Source: Adiantum capillus-veneris
Taxonomy: Eukaryota; Streptophyta; Polypodiopsida; Polypodiales; Pteridaceae
Direction: 5' to 3'
NCBI GenBank assembly: GCA_014529385.2
Contig: CM043959.1
Span: 85,975,029 to 86,039,028 of the forward strand
DNA: 64,000 nt
In this document: positions 23,816-35,494 of the stretch, one piece after another
Position numbering within the stretch: position 1 is the stretch's first letter
How the letters are laid out: every line of letters starts with the position of its first letter
Translations under genes and position numbers: made by a program
The notes under the pieces: generated by a model
Database searches by the model: none
What the model saw: the letters and a program-made list of their open reading frames with translations, nothing else
Told to the model about the DNA's origin: nothing

Positions 23816-25205
23816 GTATCAAGGAATCAAACCCAAATGACACAATATGGTAGAGGATAATAATGTATGGATATCTGCGATTGGATCGTGTGGGAGACTC
23901 GGTGGTGGATGGAGAGAGAGAGGAAGTGATGGATGGGGAGGGAAGTGATCGATGAAGAGAGAGAAAGGGAAGATGGCAGTGTTCAGATTTGAAGCCTTAA
24001 CTGCACAATAGGAGTACGTGTGGAAGTATACAAGGTTACATCGTGTAAGATAAGCTGGACAAACGCTTCAGTACATTACGAAGCGATGGGGACGGTTGCA
24101 AGAAAGAAGATACACCGGTACCACACCGTACGGAGTGTTTGATGGGTATGGGACGAGAGAGGAAATGGTAATGTATCTTGTATATGCAATCAAAAAATGA
24201 CCATTGATGACACGTGTCAAGCATGCATGTGTGCCGCATGGCAAGGCTCCAAGGGTCATGGCCTCGCTCACGTCTTCAAATCACGTCGTTCTGATAATTT
24301 TCCCTCATTTTATTTCAAATTTTCTACACTCGACATGGTGCGATACAGCTCCTACATGACATGATACACTATGCATTGCTTATTGGCACCCCTTCCCGTC
24401 ATGTCGCCCTGGCCTATGCTCGATCATTTTGGCTTCATCCTGCACGATGCGATAGAGCTTACTCGTAATTGCTCATAAGGATCCCCCTCGCTTCGTTTGA
24501 GTAATATGCATGCATTAAGCAAAGCTATGTTGTAGTTGCCTTTTTCTCTTCTAATGTCCAAGAAGCACGGCACAATATAACAGGGTCGGCAAAGTTTGAA
24601 GCACAAGTCATCGCTTTGTTTGGACATTCTTATATGCATCTCACGACATCTTCCTACCATCTCGCTCGGCTCGATACAGCAAGGTCTTCAAAGTTTGGAG
24701 CGCACGTCATCACTCCATTCGCGCGTACCGGTCTACCATCCCACGACATCTTCAATCTTTAGGAGAAAGATGTTATCTTTATTATTTCATTGCCAAGTAT
24801 TCATGGGAGAAGTAAATTGTAAGCCTGAAGTATGATCTATGCTTGATGGTCCCTTATTTTCTATTGTAGCTCTTTGATCGAGGTATGCTTGCATTGCTGC
24901 CAAACTTATTGTCGGTGACCTGAGTACCACAAACAAGGATTCCAATATAGAAGCTTTCAAGTGCTACAATCAAAATTTTCCTTTACAAACAGGCTCTAAC
25001 ATCTTGTGGATGCAGGGTGCTTGTCAATACATGAAAATATCTTGAGTCAAGATGCAAGATGACTAGACTCGCTGGTAGTGTGCATCACATGTGCCATTGA
25101 TTTGTTTGGAGTTTTTAACTCATGTACTCATGTTATTTATTTATTTATTATATTTGCTACAATTGCATGAATATCTAAAGTCTTGGGACATGCGGATGAA
25201 AGAGT
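23816..25205. other. Non-coding stretch
   Basis: A GA-rich patch (23907-23970) and otherwise unremarkable DNA. Short frames at 24036-24835 overlap on both strands and have no recognisable features. Confidence 0.5.
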
Positions 25206-25751
25206 AGGCACTTTCTACGGTCTTGGAAAGATCAATAAACCCAAATGATCCAAACTCTCCTATGGCACCAAACCCAGATGATCCACTTTCCTATTCCACC
25301 AAAGAAAGCTAGAGCCACCAAGGATGTAGATTCAAAGAAAAGGGAGGACAAGAAGAAGAGCCATGCAAAGAGGATCCATGTAAAGAGCCCTGCAAAGAGT
25401 AGCCATGCAAAGAAGAGCCCTATCAAGAGGAAGGACTCTACCAAGAAGAAGAACCTTGAAAAAGAAAAAGCGGAATCAAAGGGCCCTCCATTCCATTCAC
25501 CATTGAAATTCAAGGCTCAAAAGCGTCGTTCAACTAAGAACATTAAAGGAGAAGAGTCTGGCTAACCTTTCAAACTTCCATTCATGTTTCCAAAGAAGGT
25601 TGCCAAGTCTCCCAAGCCAATCCCTCAAGAGCCCAAAGCACAATCCCCCATAGAGCCCACTGCCATGTTCCCCAAGCCAAGCCCTGAGGAGCCCAAGTCA
25701 TCATCCCTCAAGGAACCTAACTCACCACCACTCCCTCTTGAACCGATTTAA
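25206..25751 (+). pseudogene. Lys/Pro-rich low-complexity coding relic
   Basis: One plus-strand frame (from about 25245) encodes a very basic low-complexity region: repeats of the type AKKSPIKRKDSTKKK and HAKRIHVKSPAKSSHAK. After one TAA (about 25563) the same frame continues with a Pro-rich tail: FPKKVAKSPKPIPQEPKAQS and MFPKPSPEEPKSSSLKEP, ending at 25749-25751. The single stop in an otherwise continuous 500-nt frame suggests a recently broken gene piece or exon. The repeats GAAGAGCCxxxCAAAGAGG at the DNA level may also just be a repeat expansion. No family assignment. Confidence 0.35.
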
Positions 25752-28300
25752 TCTCTCGTGAATACAAAAGAAAAAGGATCTTTGAGGATGCAAGATCCTC
25801 TCAAGCAAAAAGAAAAATGGAGTTTCATGATTGATTACATTACTCCACAAAAAGTTACAGACACTTTTCTTCATTTTGTCCATATGAACATATGCTTTTT
25901 GGTGATTCATAATTTTGTACTTCAAAATTTAATGCCAACTATTCAATTCTAAACTGTGTATCATGGTGTCATCTAGATTTAAAACTACATAAATAATGAT
26001 CATAAGATAGAAAAGAAATGTATATTTGTAAAATATGATGTAGTTCTTCATATATACCTTCTTTTTATGAAACCCTGCATTAAACAAATCCATTGTTTTG
26101 TACAAAAACTCAAGGGGGAGTCGCTATGTATAAATTGTATATATCACGTGCATTCAAAGACTATTTATAAAAATCTTTACCTGTGAATTTTTAATGAATA
26201 AACATCCCTTTCGTATTGAATCTGTAAACGTTTTTTCCAATTTTATAATAAAATTGTATAACCCCTTCTGTTACACTCATGTGAGTCACATAATCATTAA
26301 GTGACACCCCCCCCCCCCCCCCCCCCCCCCCCCCCGAGAAAAAGAAGGTGGCTTAATAGCATACATAACATCTGCAATCTCCTTATGCATTGCTTTGAAT
26401 ATCCCACTTTGGCTCTCCACAAGCTGCCACTCCACAATTGCTGAAGAAAAGATATTTGAAATGGAATCAAAAATAAGAGAGAACAATGGAAGAATGTTAA
26501 ATTCAATATATCAAATAGACAAGATGTAATAATTATCATAGTAAAAATAGAGTGTGGGATGTTCATCCAAGTTTAACATCATATCTTTGGCCATGTACAC
26601 ATGTTGAACTTTAGCTAGCCAACCATTGTCGATCACTTTGAAAACAAGAACACGACCTTTCCAATGGTTTTTTATTTTATCTCGCTTGGTTCTCCTCACT
26701 CTATGTACACCTTTGCATAAAGGAATCATTGTTACCCAATGATTCACACAAAAAAACATGGGTTTCCAAAGACAATCCTCTCTAACATTATAAAAGTCAT
26801 AAGAGGTTATTTTATGAGAAGGGCGACGTATAGAAGACGTCATAGAAACTCAATTATTAGAGAAGAAAAATAATACAGTGACGAAAAGAAGCAAAGCTCT
26901 CACAAAATAAAGGGAAGGTGAAAAACATGTTTGAAAAAAGTAGTTCATTTTTTTAGTAATAACCTTGTTTTTAGAGTCTTCAAATATAGATTTCGTATTT
27001 TTTGACAATGATTTTGTGAATTATAAAATAGAACAAAAGATCAAGTTCAGTACTTTGAGCCGCAAATTTAATGGGCTTAACCGCCAAACACCTAAATATA
27101 ACAATTTCGGCCTTGTGATCAAAACACTTAGCTGTTCTCCGCCAAAATAAGACCATCAAGACCTAAGATAGAGGAGACAAGAGTGCCATACTGTTGCATA
27201 CATGTCAAATGACTATTGGATTATTCTTTAATCCTCAGATTAACAAACAACTCTTTTCTAGTCGTTTTTTGCCCTAATGTCCTTAAAAAAACTCGAATCT
27301 ACCACTCTCATATTTGTGGATCTACTCCCAAACTCCAAGGTACAAAACCCTTGGATTGACTTAGCTCTATTTCCATAGAGCTCTTTTCTCCTACAGAGGC
27401 TCATGCCTCTCTCTACTCCTACTTCCTTGTAAAGAGAAAGTACAACTGCATACAAACACTCATAGATCAAAATATGAAAAACCACCTGTACTGAAGAGTC
27501 AATTGAAACTCAGATTGCAACTCAGCTCTCAAAAATTAACTCTCCCTTTGACTTGGCTCATGATCTCGTCCTCTTGAGCTGTACTCTATAGATAGTGGTC
27601 GGTTAGAGAAATAATCCCTAGAATAAATTTGGTGGTCTGATCTTTTGGCCACTTTGGGGTTAACTTACAAGGTAATCTCTTTGCAAAACAATCCATATGT
27701 GACTAAAAGAAACTGAGATATACTCTCTATTAACTTTAATAAATTCATATCCCTTAGATAAACTCATTAATTCAACAAGGATCGATAAGAAAAAAAACTT
27801 GATTTAATTAATTTAAAAATGGCATACCCATTGTGCCAAGAACTATCTCGCCCTTAAGTTTTCCATTTGAGAGCACATATTTCTTTCACTTTCTTCAACT
27901 AGAGCTTCCTACTATTTTGTTGCTCAGGTGGTGCCAAGGCATCTCAAAGGACACATCACACCCCTCAAGGGACATGATATGGAAGTTTTAATGGCCAATG
28001 TAACCTTGAATCTCGTCATAACCATAGCACTTTCCTTGTTTTGAGAATCTAACTTTTACTCAACAAATCTAAGAAGCAATAGCAATAGCCTTTTTCATTG
28101 TACTCACTTGTTGTCCTTCTCTTTGAAATTCTCAATCTCTAATGACTTGGAAGACAGGTATACCAATCTCAAAATTCAAAGAGCCTTTAAGCAAAGGATT
28201 TAAAATACAAAAAATCCTATAAGCAACGAATATAAAATCCAAAATATGATCCATAGCTAAAAGATGCTCTAAGAGTACTTCTGCTTTAGACAATACCTTT
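25752..28300. other. Non-coding stretch with a C29 tract
   Basis: No gene recognised. A 110-codon open frame on the minus strand (26511-26843) has no recognisable domain or homologous neighbour. The C29 tract is listed separately. Confidence 0.5.
26307..26335. repeat. Poly(C) tract, 29 bases
   Basis: 29 consecutive C after GTGACAC. One of four G/C homopolymers within 7 kb. Length is likely unstable and hard to sequence. Confidence 0.95.
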
Positions 28301-28440
28301 GTAGCTCACCTAGTGAGCCCCAACAATAGAACTCTGTGTCGTAGCTCATCTGGTAGGTGGCCACAATAATACTCTGTCTAGTGAGCCACAACAATAGAAC
28401 TCCATGTAGCTCTTGTGGTAGGTGGCACCAAGAGCACTCC
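28301..28440. repeat. Degenerate tandem repeat with tRNA A-box-like units
   Basis: Three units begin GTAGCTCACCTAGTGAG (28301), GTAGCTCATCTGGTAGGTGG (28341) and GTAGCTCTTGTGGTAGGTGG (28405), separated by CACAACAATAGAACTCC-like spacers. The units resemble the D-arm/A-box end of plant tRNAs (TAGCTCAGxTGGTAGAG). No B-box or cloverleaf follows, so this is at best a tRNA- or SINE-derived repeat. Confidence 0.4.
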
Positions 28441-28661
28441 ATCTGTTCCTTCAAAAAGACCTTCCAAAAACAAGCTACAGATAATGAAATTTCCCAAAAG
28501 CTTTGATCGCACACTAAAATTGTGTTGCGCTATGTCACCTTGTAGTAGTTACAAGCGATCAAACATTTGGCTTTATAATTCGTTACGGACAACAATGATG
28601 AAAAGAGTAACCCCACTCATTTCAAATAATAATCCCTCCAATTCTCATGTTGAAGAAACCG

Positions 28662-28663
<2 letters not shown>

Positions 28664-28696
<33 letters not shown>
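28664..28696. repeat. (GA)n microsatellite
   Basis: About 16 GA dinucleotides followed by an interrupted tail to about 28705. Confidence 0.95.
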
Positions 28697-28707
<11 letters not shown>

Positions 28708-29297
28708 ATGCTTGACAAATGTGCACATTAGGATGTGACTTGAAAGAAATTCCTTTTCATGATACATTAAGGCCTAAGGCCAACTGGGGTGTAGTTAGCT
28801 CTAAGCTCTCAAATCAAATTACAAATTACCACATCCCTTACCTATGAATGTGAGGTAGAGGGGATAATAATAGGAAATGTGAGGTAGAGGGGGTAATATT
28901 CTTCTTGTTATGGACTACCCCCTTGCATATGCGGGGCACCTCAGATATGGTCCCTTGATTACGATTCGTTCCTTTCAAATTTGGTACTTGCAAGTACCTA
29001 AGCTATATGATCCAAATATATTGATCCATCCTTTGATTTTCATATTATCCATCCTTTCTTTATATTGTTACTGGGACAATATGATTGATTTATGGACAAC
29101 CTCTGTATTAGGCCCGGTTCAGACGAACCCGACGGTAGCAACCATGGCTTTCACGTGCCTCTAGCATGCGTGTTCACAAGAGATGGAGGCAGAGTTACTT
29201 GTAAAGATGTGAGCTTGGTTGTGCGACGTCTTAGCCCTGCTATCAAAGCTTGAGCCCCCTCGCCCGCGAATGGCACACGGTAGAAGTAAATTCCCCC

Positions 29298-29331
29298 GGG
29301 GGGGGCGGGGGGGGGGGGGGGGGGGGGGGGG
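29298..29331. repeat. Poly(G) tract, G8-C-G25
   Basis: Follows CCCCC and precedes GTTCAGATG. The GGGTTCAGA border recurs, in complement, beside the poly(C) tract at 31873, suggesting both grew from a similar transposon terminus. Confidence 0.95.
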
Positions 29332-30033
29332 TTCAGATGTAAAGGGGTCAGTGCTCAAGTGCTCTGAGCTGGTTTCGGGTGCACGCTTTTGCAGTTGGCC
29401 ACGCCTTTGCAAACTTGGCCGAGCACTCTAGGCCGGCCCTCTGACAACACGCGAGACCATCTGCAACTTTTTTTGCAGCCAATAAAATAGGCCTTAGGTA
29501 TTTATCTATCTATTTCGTCTTGAATATTACATCAATGATTCAATTTGGAAACTAAGTGAAAGAAAACCCTAGTTTTATTAAATATTTAGATCACGTCTAA
29601 ACCAGGATCTATACTTCTATAGTATCTTTCCTATATATAAAGGGGGGAGGGATTCCGCCGCCGCCTCCCTAAACGTGTCATCCTCTGCAAAGTCCGACCA
29701 GTGGGCAGCCGGGCGAGAGAGAGAGAGAGGTGCCGCTTGCGGCGGCCCATACAAACTAGTGTGTTATCGACCTTCTTTACCCATTCTGTACCGTAAATTT
29801 CATGTACAAAACACTGTGCAAACCTCAAGTGCTCTACCTGTTGTCTATCTGTGTATGAGTGAGTGAGTGAGTGAGTGCGAGAGAGAGAGGCCACAATAGA
29901 GAATAAATTTTCAGGAGCTGCTGCATGTTTCAAGCATGATGACAATGGTTGCATCGATCAGTCATCGACCCTTGCTTCGTTATCAAGAGAAACATTTTTA
30001 AGGAAGGACGAGGAGAGGAGTGGGAGGACTCAC

Positions 30034-30397
30034 AGCTTCAAAGTCGGTGGTATCCTTGGCTTCAACACAAGTGGGTCGAGCTGCTAGGTCCTCACAAGCA
30101 TCGACGTTGCAGTACGATCGAATGATTTCCGGCATGCTCCTGGCCATGAAAATCACACTCAATAATGTCAGATAAGCCAGCATTACAGTAGTAGCTTTAG
30201 CTAATGTCTGCATACCGGCCTTCTGCGTACTGAAACAGCCTGCCGGAGCTGGAGAAGACGATGAGGCCCACATTGGCATCGCACAGAACCGAGAGCTCAC
30301 GTGCCTTTTTCACCAGCCCCATGCGCCGCTTGCAGAAGGTCACCTGCCGACGGGTTCTATTGTCGATGCGCTTCATCTCGATTTTGCTGCGGCCCAT
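30034..30397 (-). CDS. MADS-box transcription factor, exons 1-2 (5' part of gene)
   Basis: ATG at 30397 opens a textbook MADS domain of about 57 residues: [20 protein letters not shown], then [20 protein letters not shown] and [17 protein letters not shown]. This family binds CArG-box DNA as dimers in the nucleus and controls development. Exon 1 is 30397-30216 (60 codons plus 2 nt). A donor GTATGC and an acceptor CCAG bound a 76-nt intron. Exon 2, 30139-30034, is 106 nt and adds [20 protein letters not shown] and more I-domain, ending in phase 0 at donor GTGAGT. Exon sizes and phases match MIKC-type genes, where exon 2 leads into the K-box. By eye the MADS domain recalls the B-sister group, but subfamily is not certain. 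K-box exons were not found downstream to 20 kb, so introns are long or the gene is truncated. Confidence 0.85.
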
Positions 30398-30416
30398 CGC
30401 CAGCCAATGCACACAC

Positions 30417-30420
<4 letters not shown>

Positions 30421-30459
<39 letters not shown>
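30421..30459. repeat. (GA)n tract just upstream of the MADS ATG
   Basis: About 19 GA units 24 bp upstream of the MADS start codon, so CT-rich in the sense strand. It probably lies in the 5' leader. GA/CT tracts near MADS-box genes are known binding sites for BPC (GAGA-binding) proteins; whether this one acts so is inference. Confidence 0.9.
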
Positions 30460-30461
<2 letters not shown>

Positions 30462-30542
30462 GGGGAGAGCGACCAGTCGAAGCAGGTTCAACGGGTTATT
30501 ATTATGACTAGAAAGCATGTCATAGGGGTTGCTTTTTAATTA

Positions 30543-30550
30543 CCTATATA
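30543..30550 (-). promoter_or_regulatory. Candidate TATA box of the MADS gene
   Basis: The minus strand reads CGTATATAGGTAAT about 150 bp upstream of the MADS ATG, a fitting distance for a TATA box plus a CT-rich leader. No experimental start is known. Confidence 0.35.
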
Positions 30551-31775
30551 CGGCCTTTCCGCATGCGTAGCAAATCACATTCAACCCTTCGTCCGGACAA
30601 ATGGGCGAGCACTGCCCACGTGCCCACTCCGGGCTTCGTGCATTTTGTAACGGGATGCTCCAAGCAAACTTCCAAGCTTCAAAGCATAATAAGAGGCCTA
30701 CTACATAGGCAGGGGTCACCCAAGGCATACTTCTTCTTGATAATTACCCCCAATCGTAGTAACGCGAGACATAGCAGCCAAGCACAATAGAACTTTACAA
30801 AACTTATGCCAATTTTGGCATAGTTGCAGACCGTTGTCATGAATTTGTTTTAATGAAGACGGAACATTGAAGCATCAAAGTGCAAAGAAAAAATCGTGGA
30901 GGCGGCACGTTTTGTCTTTTTGCCTCTCTATCGCACAAGGACAGGTGACACCCCGCAGATCTCTCATTGGTTTCATGCGGACTTGCTCCCTCTCTCTGTC
31001 TCTCTCTCTCTCTCAAGTGTCCTTGAGCGGTGCACCTTGTGCACCTTAAAAAATCATGTGTATCACATGCGTTTGAAGGATAATTAAAATCCTCCTCTAC
31101 ACATTTTACAGGTTCAAATAAAACAACCCCTATTTCTTTATAAACTTACTAGTTTTTTTTGAAGACCCTCTTGTCGATGTAAATCTTAACTATTATGAGT
31201 TAAAATGTAACCTCTTATCAAGTGCACATGATACACCTACAACTGTAGAAGATGCACCCCTCGGGCAAGTGTCTTGCAGATTCTTACTGCTGACCTCTAC
31301 ACATTGGCAATTGTCACAAAACGGCCAAATTATAGTTGCATGCGACCATGGTGAAGGGCACTCTTGTTGCTTTAATTGCCGCAAATCATAATAGGCCTTA
31401 GTTTTGCATTACTAATAACTAGGCTTTGTGTGACCACACTCATACTCTCGTAGCTTCTTTGATGTAAAGGGCCCTCTTGAATGACATGATGCTTTTAGCA
31501 ACAGTGATCCAATCCCATACACAAACATTTTATAAACCTGATTGGCTGCCACCATCCCACTCTTGGCTATGAGAAGCTCTATTACGATCTTACAGACTCT
31601 TTGCACACGCATGTCTGCTGCTTGTACTCTCCAGTTCAAATGTGCTTCATGCCCAAATTCAGAGGGTGGTTCAACCACTGTCCAATTCAAAGGTGCTTCA
31701 TATTTATTTTTTTATACAATGTTGGTGGAAGTCACTGTATTTTCCTTCCGGCCAATCAAGCGGGCTTTTTGATGC
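30551..31775. other. Upstream region of the MADS gene, no gene seen
   Basis: Non-coding. A CT-rich patch lies at 30988-31015. No conserved element can be proven by eye; short frames lack any family signature. Confidence 0.45.
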
Positions 31776-32084
31776 CCCGTTCACAATGGGCGGTGGAAGA
31801 TGCTGACAGGGCAGCCATGTCAAGGCAGAGAAACGCTTTTTCTCTTCCACCCTGCCCTATTTCTCTTCTGAACCCCCCCCCCCCCCCCTTCGCCCGTGAG
31901 CACTTCCACCCTGACAAGGGTCTCCTGCAGCCTATGAGGAATCGCCATGCAAGCAAAGCCGGCCAGGCAGCTACCGCCTTGTGTGAGAATAGCACGGCGA
32001 TGGAAGACGAAAGTTGTGCTCTTTTCCGCCTGGAAGTGCTGAGCAACCCGTTTTCTTCCACCCTTCCGGTCTGAACCCACCCTT
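31776..32084. mobile_element. Probable hAT-like MITE with GTTCA...TGAAC ends
   Basis: The left end CGTTCACAATGGGCGGTGGA and the right end, in complement GGTTCAGACCGGAAGGGTGG, form imperfect inverted repeats of about 22 bp sharing GTTCA and GGTGGAAGA. An internal TTCCACCCTG...TCTGAAC at about 31846-31872 repeats the right end, so it may be two nested or tandem copies. The internal TCTGAAC runs into a C16 tract (31873-31888). No clean 8-bp target duplication was found. Confidence 0.4.
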
Positions 32085-33229
32085 AGATCATCTATGGACT
32101 CGGCTTTCATTGTTGGTTGGCACGACAAAACCACCACTAGTTGGCCTATGCATAGCCAACAAGCCCTCTAACCCTTCCTACGGAGTGGAAGACGACCACT
32201 ATTTTAGGCGGCATAGAATCTCAAGGACGATTGCTTCATATAAAAATCTTGTAATGGGTCACAAAAGTAGCTTAAGCCACAACAGTCGCTCATAACAAGA
32301 TTCTGGTACTTTATCCAATCTATATATGATATATGGGAACTTCTTGATCGATATTGTGACAAAGACTTTGAGAGTCATCGTTAGAGTCAAAATCCAACGA
32401 ATTAAAAATTCACTTTTTCAAAAATAACAAATTTGAATAGATCCAAAACTTATTGCTTTAGGCGGATGAATATAAAACGCTATCAGCCTTTATGTGTGTG
32501 AGTATCATTAAATCTTGATAGATCTATTAGTGGGATTTTTCAAAGAAGTTTGAGCGTGCTCAAAAATGATTTAATCTCGCTTCGAAAAATGATTTGATCT
32601 CACTTTTAAAAAATGTAGTAAACTTTTATACATTTTGATAAATTAGTCTTTGGAGATAATCCTTGATTTAGTATCTTATTATTTTTTATTGTCTCATAAT
32701 ACGTGATTTTGTATTTTCCTAAAAAGGGTTTTTTTGTCTACATATACAAAGAATCATCGGTTATTTTGGTCCAAAGGTCCCTTAAAGCCACAAAAGTGAC
32801 TTTTCTATATTAAAAGTCTAAGTGTTAACACAGTTTTTCTGAGAAAAGTAATCTCTTTTTTATGCACTTCCAAAGAGGGAATCTTAGAAGCCTAAAGTAC
32901 TTTTTCACTTTTTTTCAAAACAAAAACAGGTGGAATACCTCATTTCTATTCTTGCTTTTAAACAATATTATTAAATTTCTAGTGGCATAATATTAATCCG
33001 AGACACACTTTTTCTCCAACACTACATGATGCACACAACTCAGACACTCACCCCTTGTGCTCACGATAGACGTGCCATGAATTAATTTTGCTTTGGGCAA
33101 CAAATAGAAATGCCTTGCACCACCCCCCCCCCCCCCCCCCCCCCCAACACACACACATACACACAAAAAACCACCATCCCACCCCCCACATGTGATGGAG
33201 AAGATTCTTGTGAGATAGAGAAAATGCCA
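32085..33229. other. AT-rich non-coding stretch
   Basis: No gene. Ends near the start of element B. Contains the C23 tract at 33123. Confidence 0.5.
33123..33145. repeat. Poly(C) tract, 23 bases
   Basis: 23 C followed by an ACACACACATAC stretch. Fourth G/C homopolymer of the cluster. Confidence 0.95.
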
Positions 33230-33289
33230 AATTATAATCCCGTTGCTTGTTGCTTAATGTCACAAGGGCAAAGGCTAATCCCGTTGCTC

Positions 33290-34620
33290 ATCCTCAGATT
33301 AAGTATAGTCGGTTTTGAGGTCTTTCGAGTGAAGACCCGGATGCACATTTACGCCAATGCAATAAAGTTTATGGATTGAATCATCCTGGGGTGGTGATTT
33401 CTCTCCATCAACAGTCAGTATTTGAATCTACACTCTCAGGGAAAGCTGCGAAATGGTTGTCCAAATATCATAATGATCATTTCTAGACGTATGCTGATGG
33501 ATCCATAGCTTTTTTACGAAGGTTTGAACGGAAAAGACAGTCCCTCAACATTTGGAGAAGCTTCGAACGCTCCGGCAGAAGTCATTGCCAGTGGAGGATT
33601 ACGCTGCAAAATTTCGGATGCTTTTGCAGAGGGTACCTTAGGCACAAAGACCGGCAGCGGAAGTACTGAATGACTATTTTTTGCGGGGGCTCAACAAGGA
33701 TCTCAGAACGGCTATGGCGACAATGGATAAGGTAACTACTCCACTGGATACTGTAATTGCTAGGGCTGTAGTAGCAGGAGAGGCTCTAGAGGATACGAAA
33801 CATCCAAAGAAGTCAAAGAAGAAAGATAGAAAGAAATCTCATCGGAAGTCACATGACAGTGGCAGTGATAGTTCGGAGTCGGAATCCGCAGGATTTGATT
33901 CCTCGGACTCAGGCAACAACAATTTGGGAAAAGAATCGGAAGAGACACCACGGAAAAAATCCCAGCGTCACGGGAAAGGTGTATCCTCCGGATCGACGGA
34001 ATCGGCTACAGTGGCTAAAAGTCTGAAGGAAATCTAGTGTACCCAATGTCGGAATCTGGGCCATGCTGCTCAGGAATGTGCAATGAATCAGAAGTGGTGT
34101 GCGATTTGCACGACCAATACTCATAATACAGTGGAATGTTATTTCAATGGCCGGGGTCGTCGGAGACGAGGGGACTCTTCTACATGGCAACAACCACAGA
34201 TAGGGTAGGGACAAGAGCCTGCTGTGGCGATGGCTCATGCTCATACACCAGAGCCGCCTTTGCAAGGTCAAGCAGGAGGACGGGGTCAAGGGGGAGGACG
34301 AGGCCGCGGAAGAGGTGGCCGAGATCTTAATCGCCCTTAGACATGCCTTTTCTGTTTGGGGGATAGTCATTTGCGATCTGAGTGTAGTGAAGCTATGGAA
34401 TACGATCGGAAAAAGCAGGAACGCGCTGCAGGGAAACAGCTTAGTGTGGCTATGGTTCAGATTGAAGGATTGGAGGAGTCTGACCCAGCGGTTTCATTAA
34501 TCACGCGATCGGGTAAAAATGTGGTTCCAATTCCCAATGTGGAAATTCCGGATTGGACGGCTCGGGAAGAGGTTCGGAAAAAGACATGTCCTAGTTTCCA
34601 CAATCCGCACCACCAGTAAA
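33290..34620 (+). pseudogene. Gag of element B
   Basis: Capsid-like sequence starts near SSEDPDAHLRQCNKVYGLNH and runs through TLSGKAAKWLSKYHNDHF, the conserved A-x-W-F/L-type Gag block, with early frameshifts. From 33681 one frame continues (LNDYFLRGLNKDLRTAMATM), with a Lys/Ser-rich linker and then Cys-His zinc knuckles: CRNLGHAAQECAMNQKWC, CTTNTHNTVEC, and after an Arg/Gly-rich linker CLFCLGDSHLRSEC. In-frame stops at 34035, about 34206 and about 34338 do not change the frame, so they look like point mutations. Gag would form the particle and bind RNA. Confidence 0.75.
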
Positions 34621-34771
34621 GACAGCAGGACCATCAACTATGCCAACCACTGTAGGCCTGGAAATAAGGGAAGGGAAAGCTGGAATTAAGGGTGATATTA
34701 AAGAATAGGAGGAGTGGAATTCAATTTGGAAAGAGGTTCTCACGTCACCAATTCAAGTACCTCTGGGTTCA

Positions 34772-35494
34772 TTGCTCAAAGTGGTCCCGAATTTCCATAA
34801 TGCATTGCTGCGACAAACGGCCACTGAGCTGAGGGAAGTCGCCATTGGGAAGGTTGAAAGCGAGGATGATGATTCAGCCCCGTTGCCGGCAAATAGGATC
34901 ACGGATATCCATATTCCAGAACTTTCAGTTCGATACCATGGCACATACATTGACAAGGTACTCTTGGATGGAGGAGCGGGGGTAAACATTATCACCCAAG
35001 CAGCGTGTGAGCGTTTTGGTCTCAGTGATTGGAAGCCTGCACCCTTTGTAGTCCGCATGGCAGATCAGCGAAGAGTGCAACCAGTGGGTTTACTTCGGGG
35101 TATTGTTTTGGATGTAGCGGGCTTGTCCTTTGCTGTTTCCTTAGTATTTTTGAATATTGAAGATCATAATCAGGATTATCACATTATCTTGGGGAGACCC
35201 TGGTTACGACAAGCGAGGGTAAAACATAATTGGGAATCAAATATGCTTACAGTAAAGAAGGGTAAAAGAAAAGTGTGTGTGATGTTGGGAACATGCCGAC
35301 AACTAGTTCAGGCAGCATGGCCGGTGATAGCAGAAACAGTTAATATGGTGGAAGGATTAGAAGAGGATGAAGAGGAACAATTTCTCAAAGCGAATCCGGA
35401 TTTGGTTTCTCTATACCTTGCGGATATTTCTCTGATTTCGAAAGGGCATTCGGTGGGGGTTTCAGGAACTCCAAGAGGAATAGGGGAGCCCTAA
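34772..35494 (+). pseudogene. Retropepsin of element B
   Basis: The active site reads KVLLDGGAGVNIITQAACER and the second conserved block YHIILGRPWLRQARVKHNWE follows about 75 residues later, standard for plant gypsy proteases with a DGG form of the D-S/T-G triad. The frame ends at 35492-35494 in TAA. The same frame has a further TAG near 35537 and then continues as the RT region, so protease and RT were one polyprotein. Confidence 0.8.

Noticed and set aside
26511-26843. 110-codon minus-strand open frame
   Set aside because: No start context, domain, repeat or neighbour supports it; AT-rich DNA gives frames of this size by chance.
29161-29431. Proline- or glycine-rich frames on both strands
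   Set aside because: Created by the poly(G) tract; both strands and frames stay open for compositional reasons.
31756-32137. Overlapping 100-157-codon frames on both strands
   Set aside because: They overlap antisense in the MITE-like element and are opened by its C-rich tract; no conserved domain.
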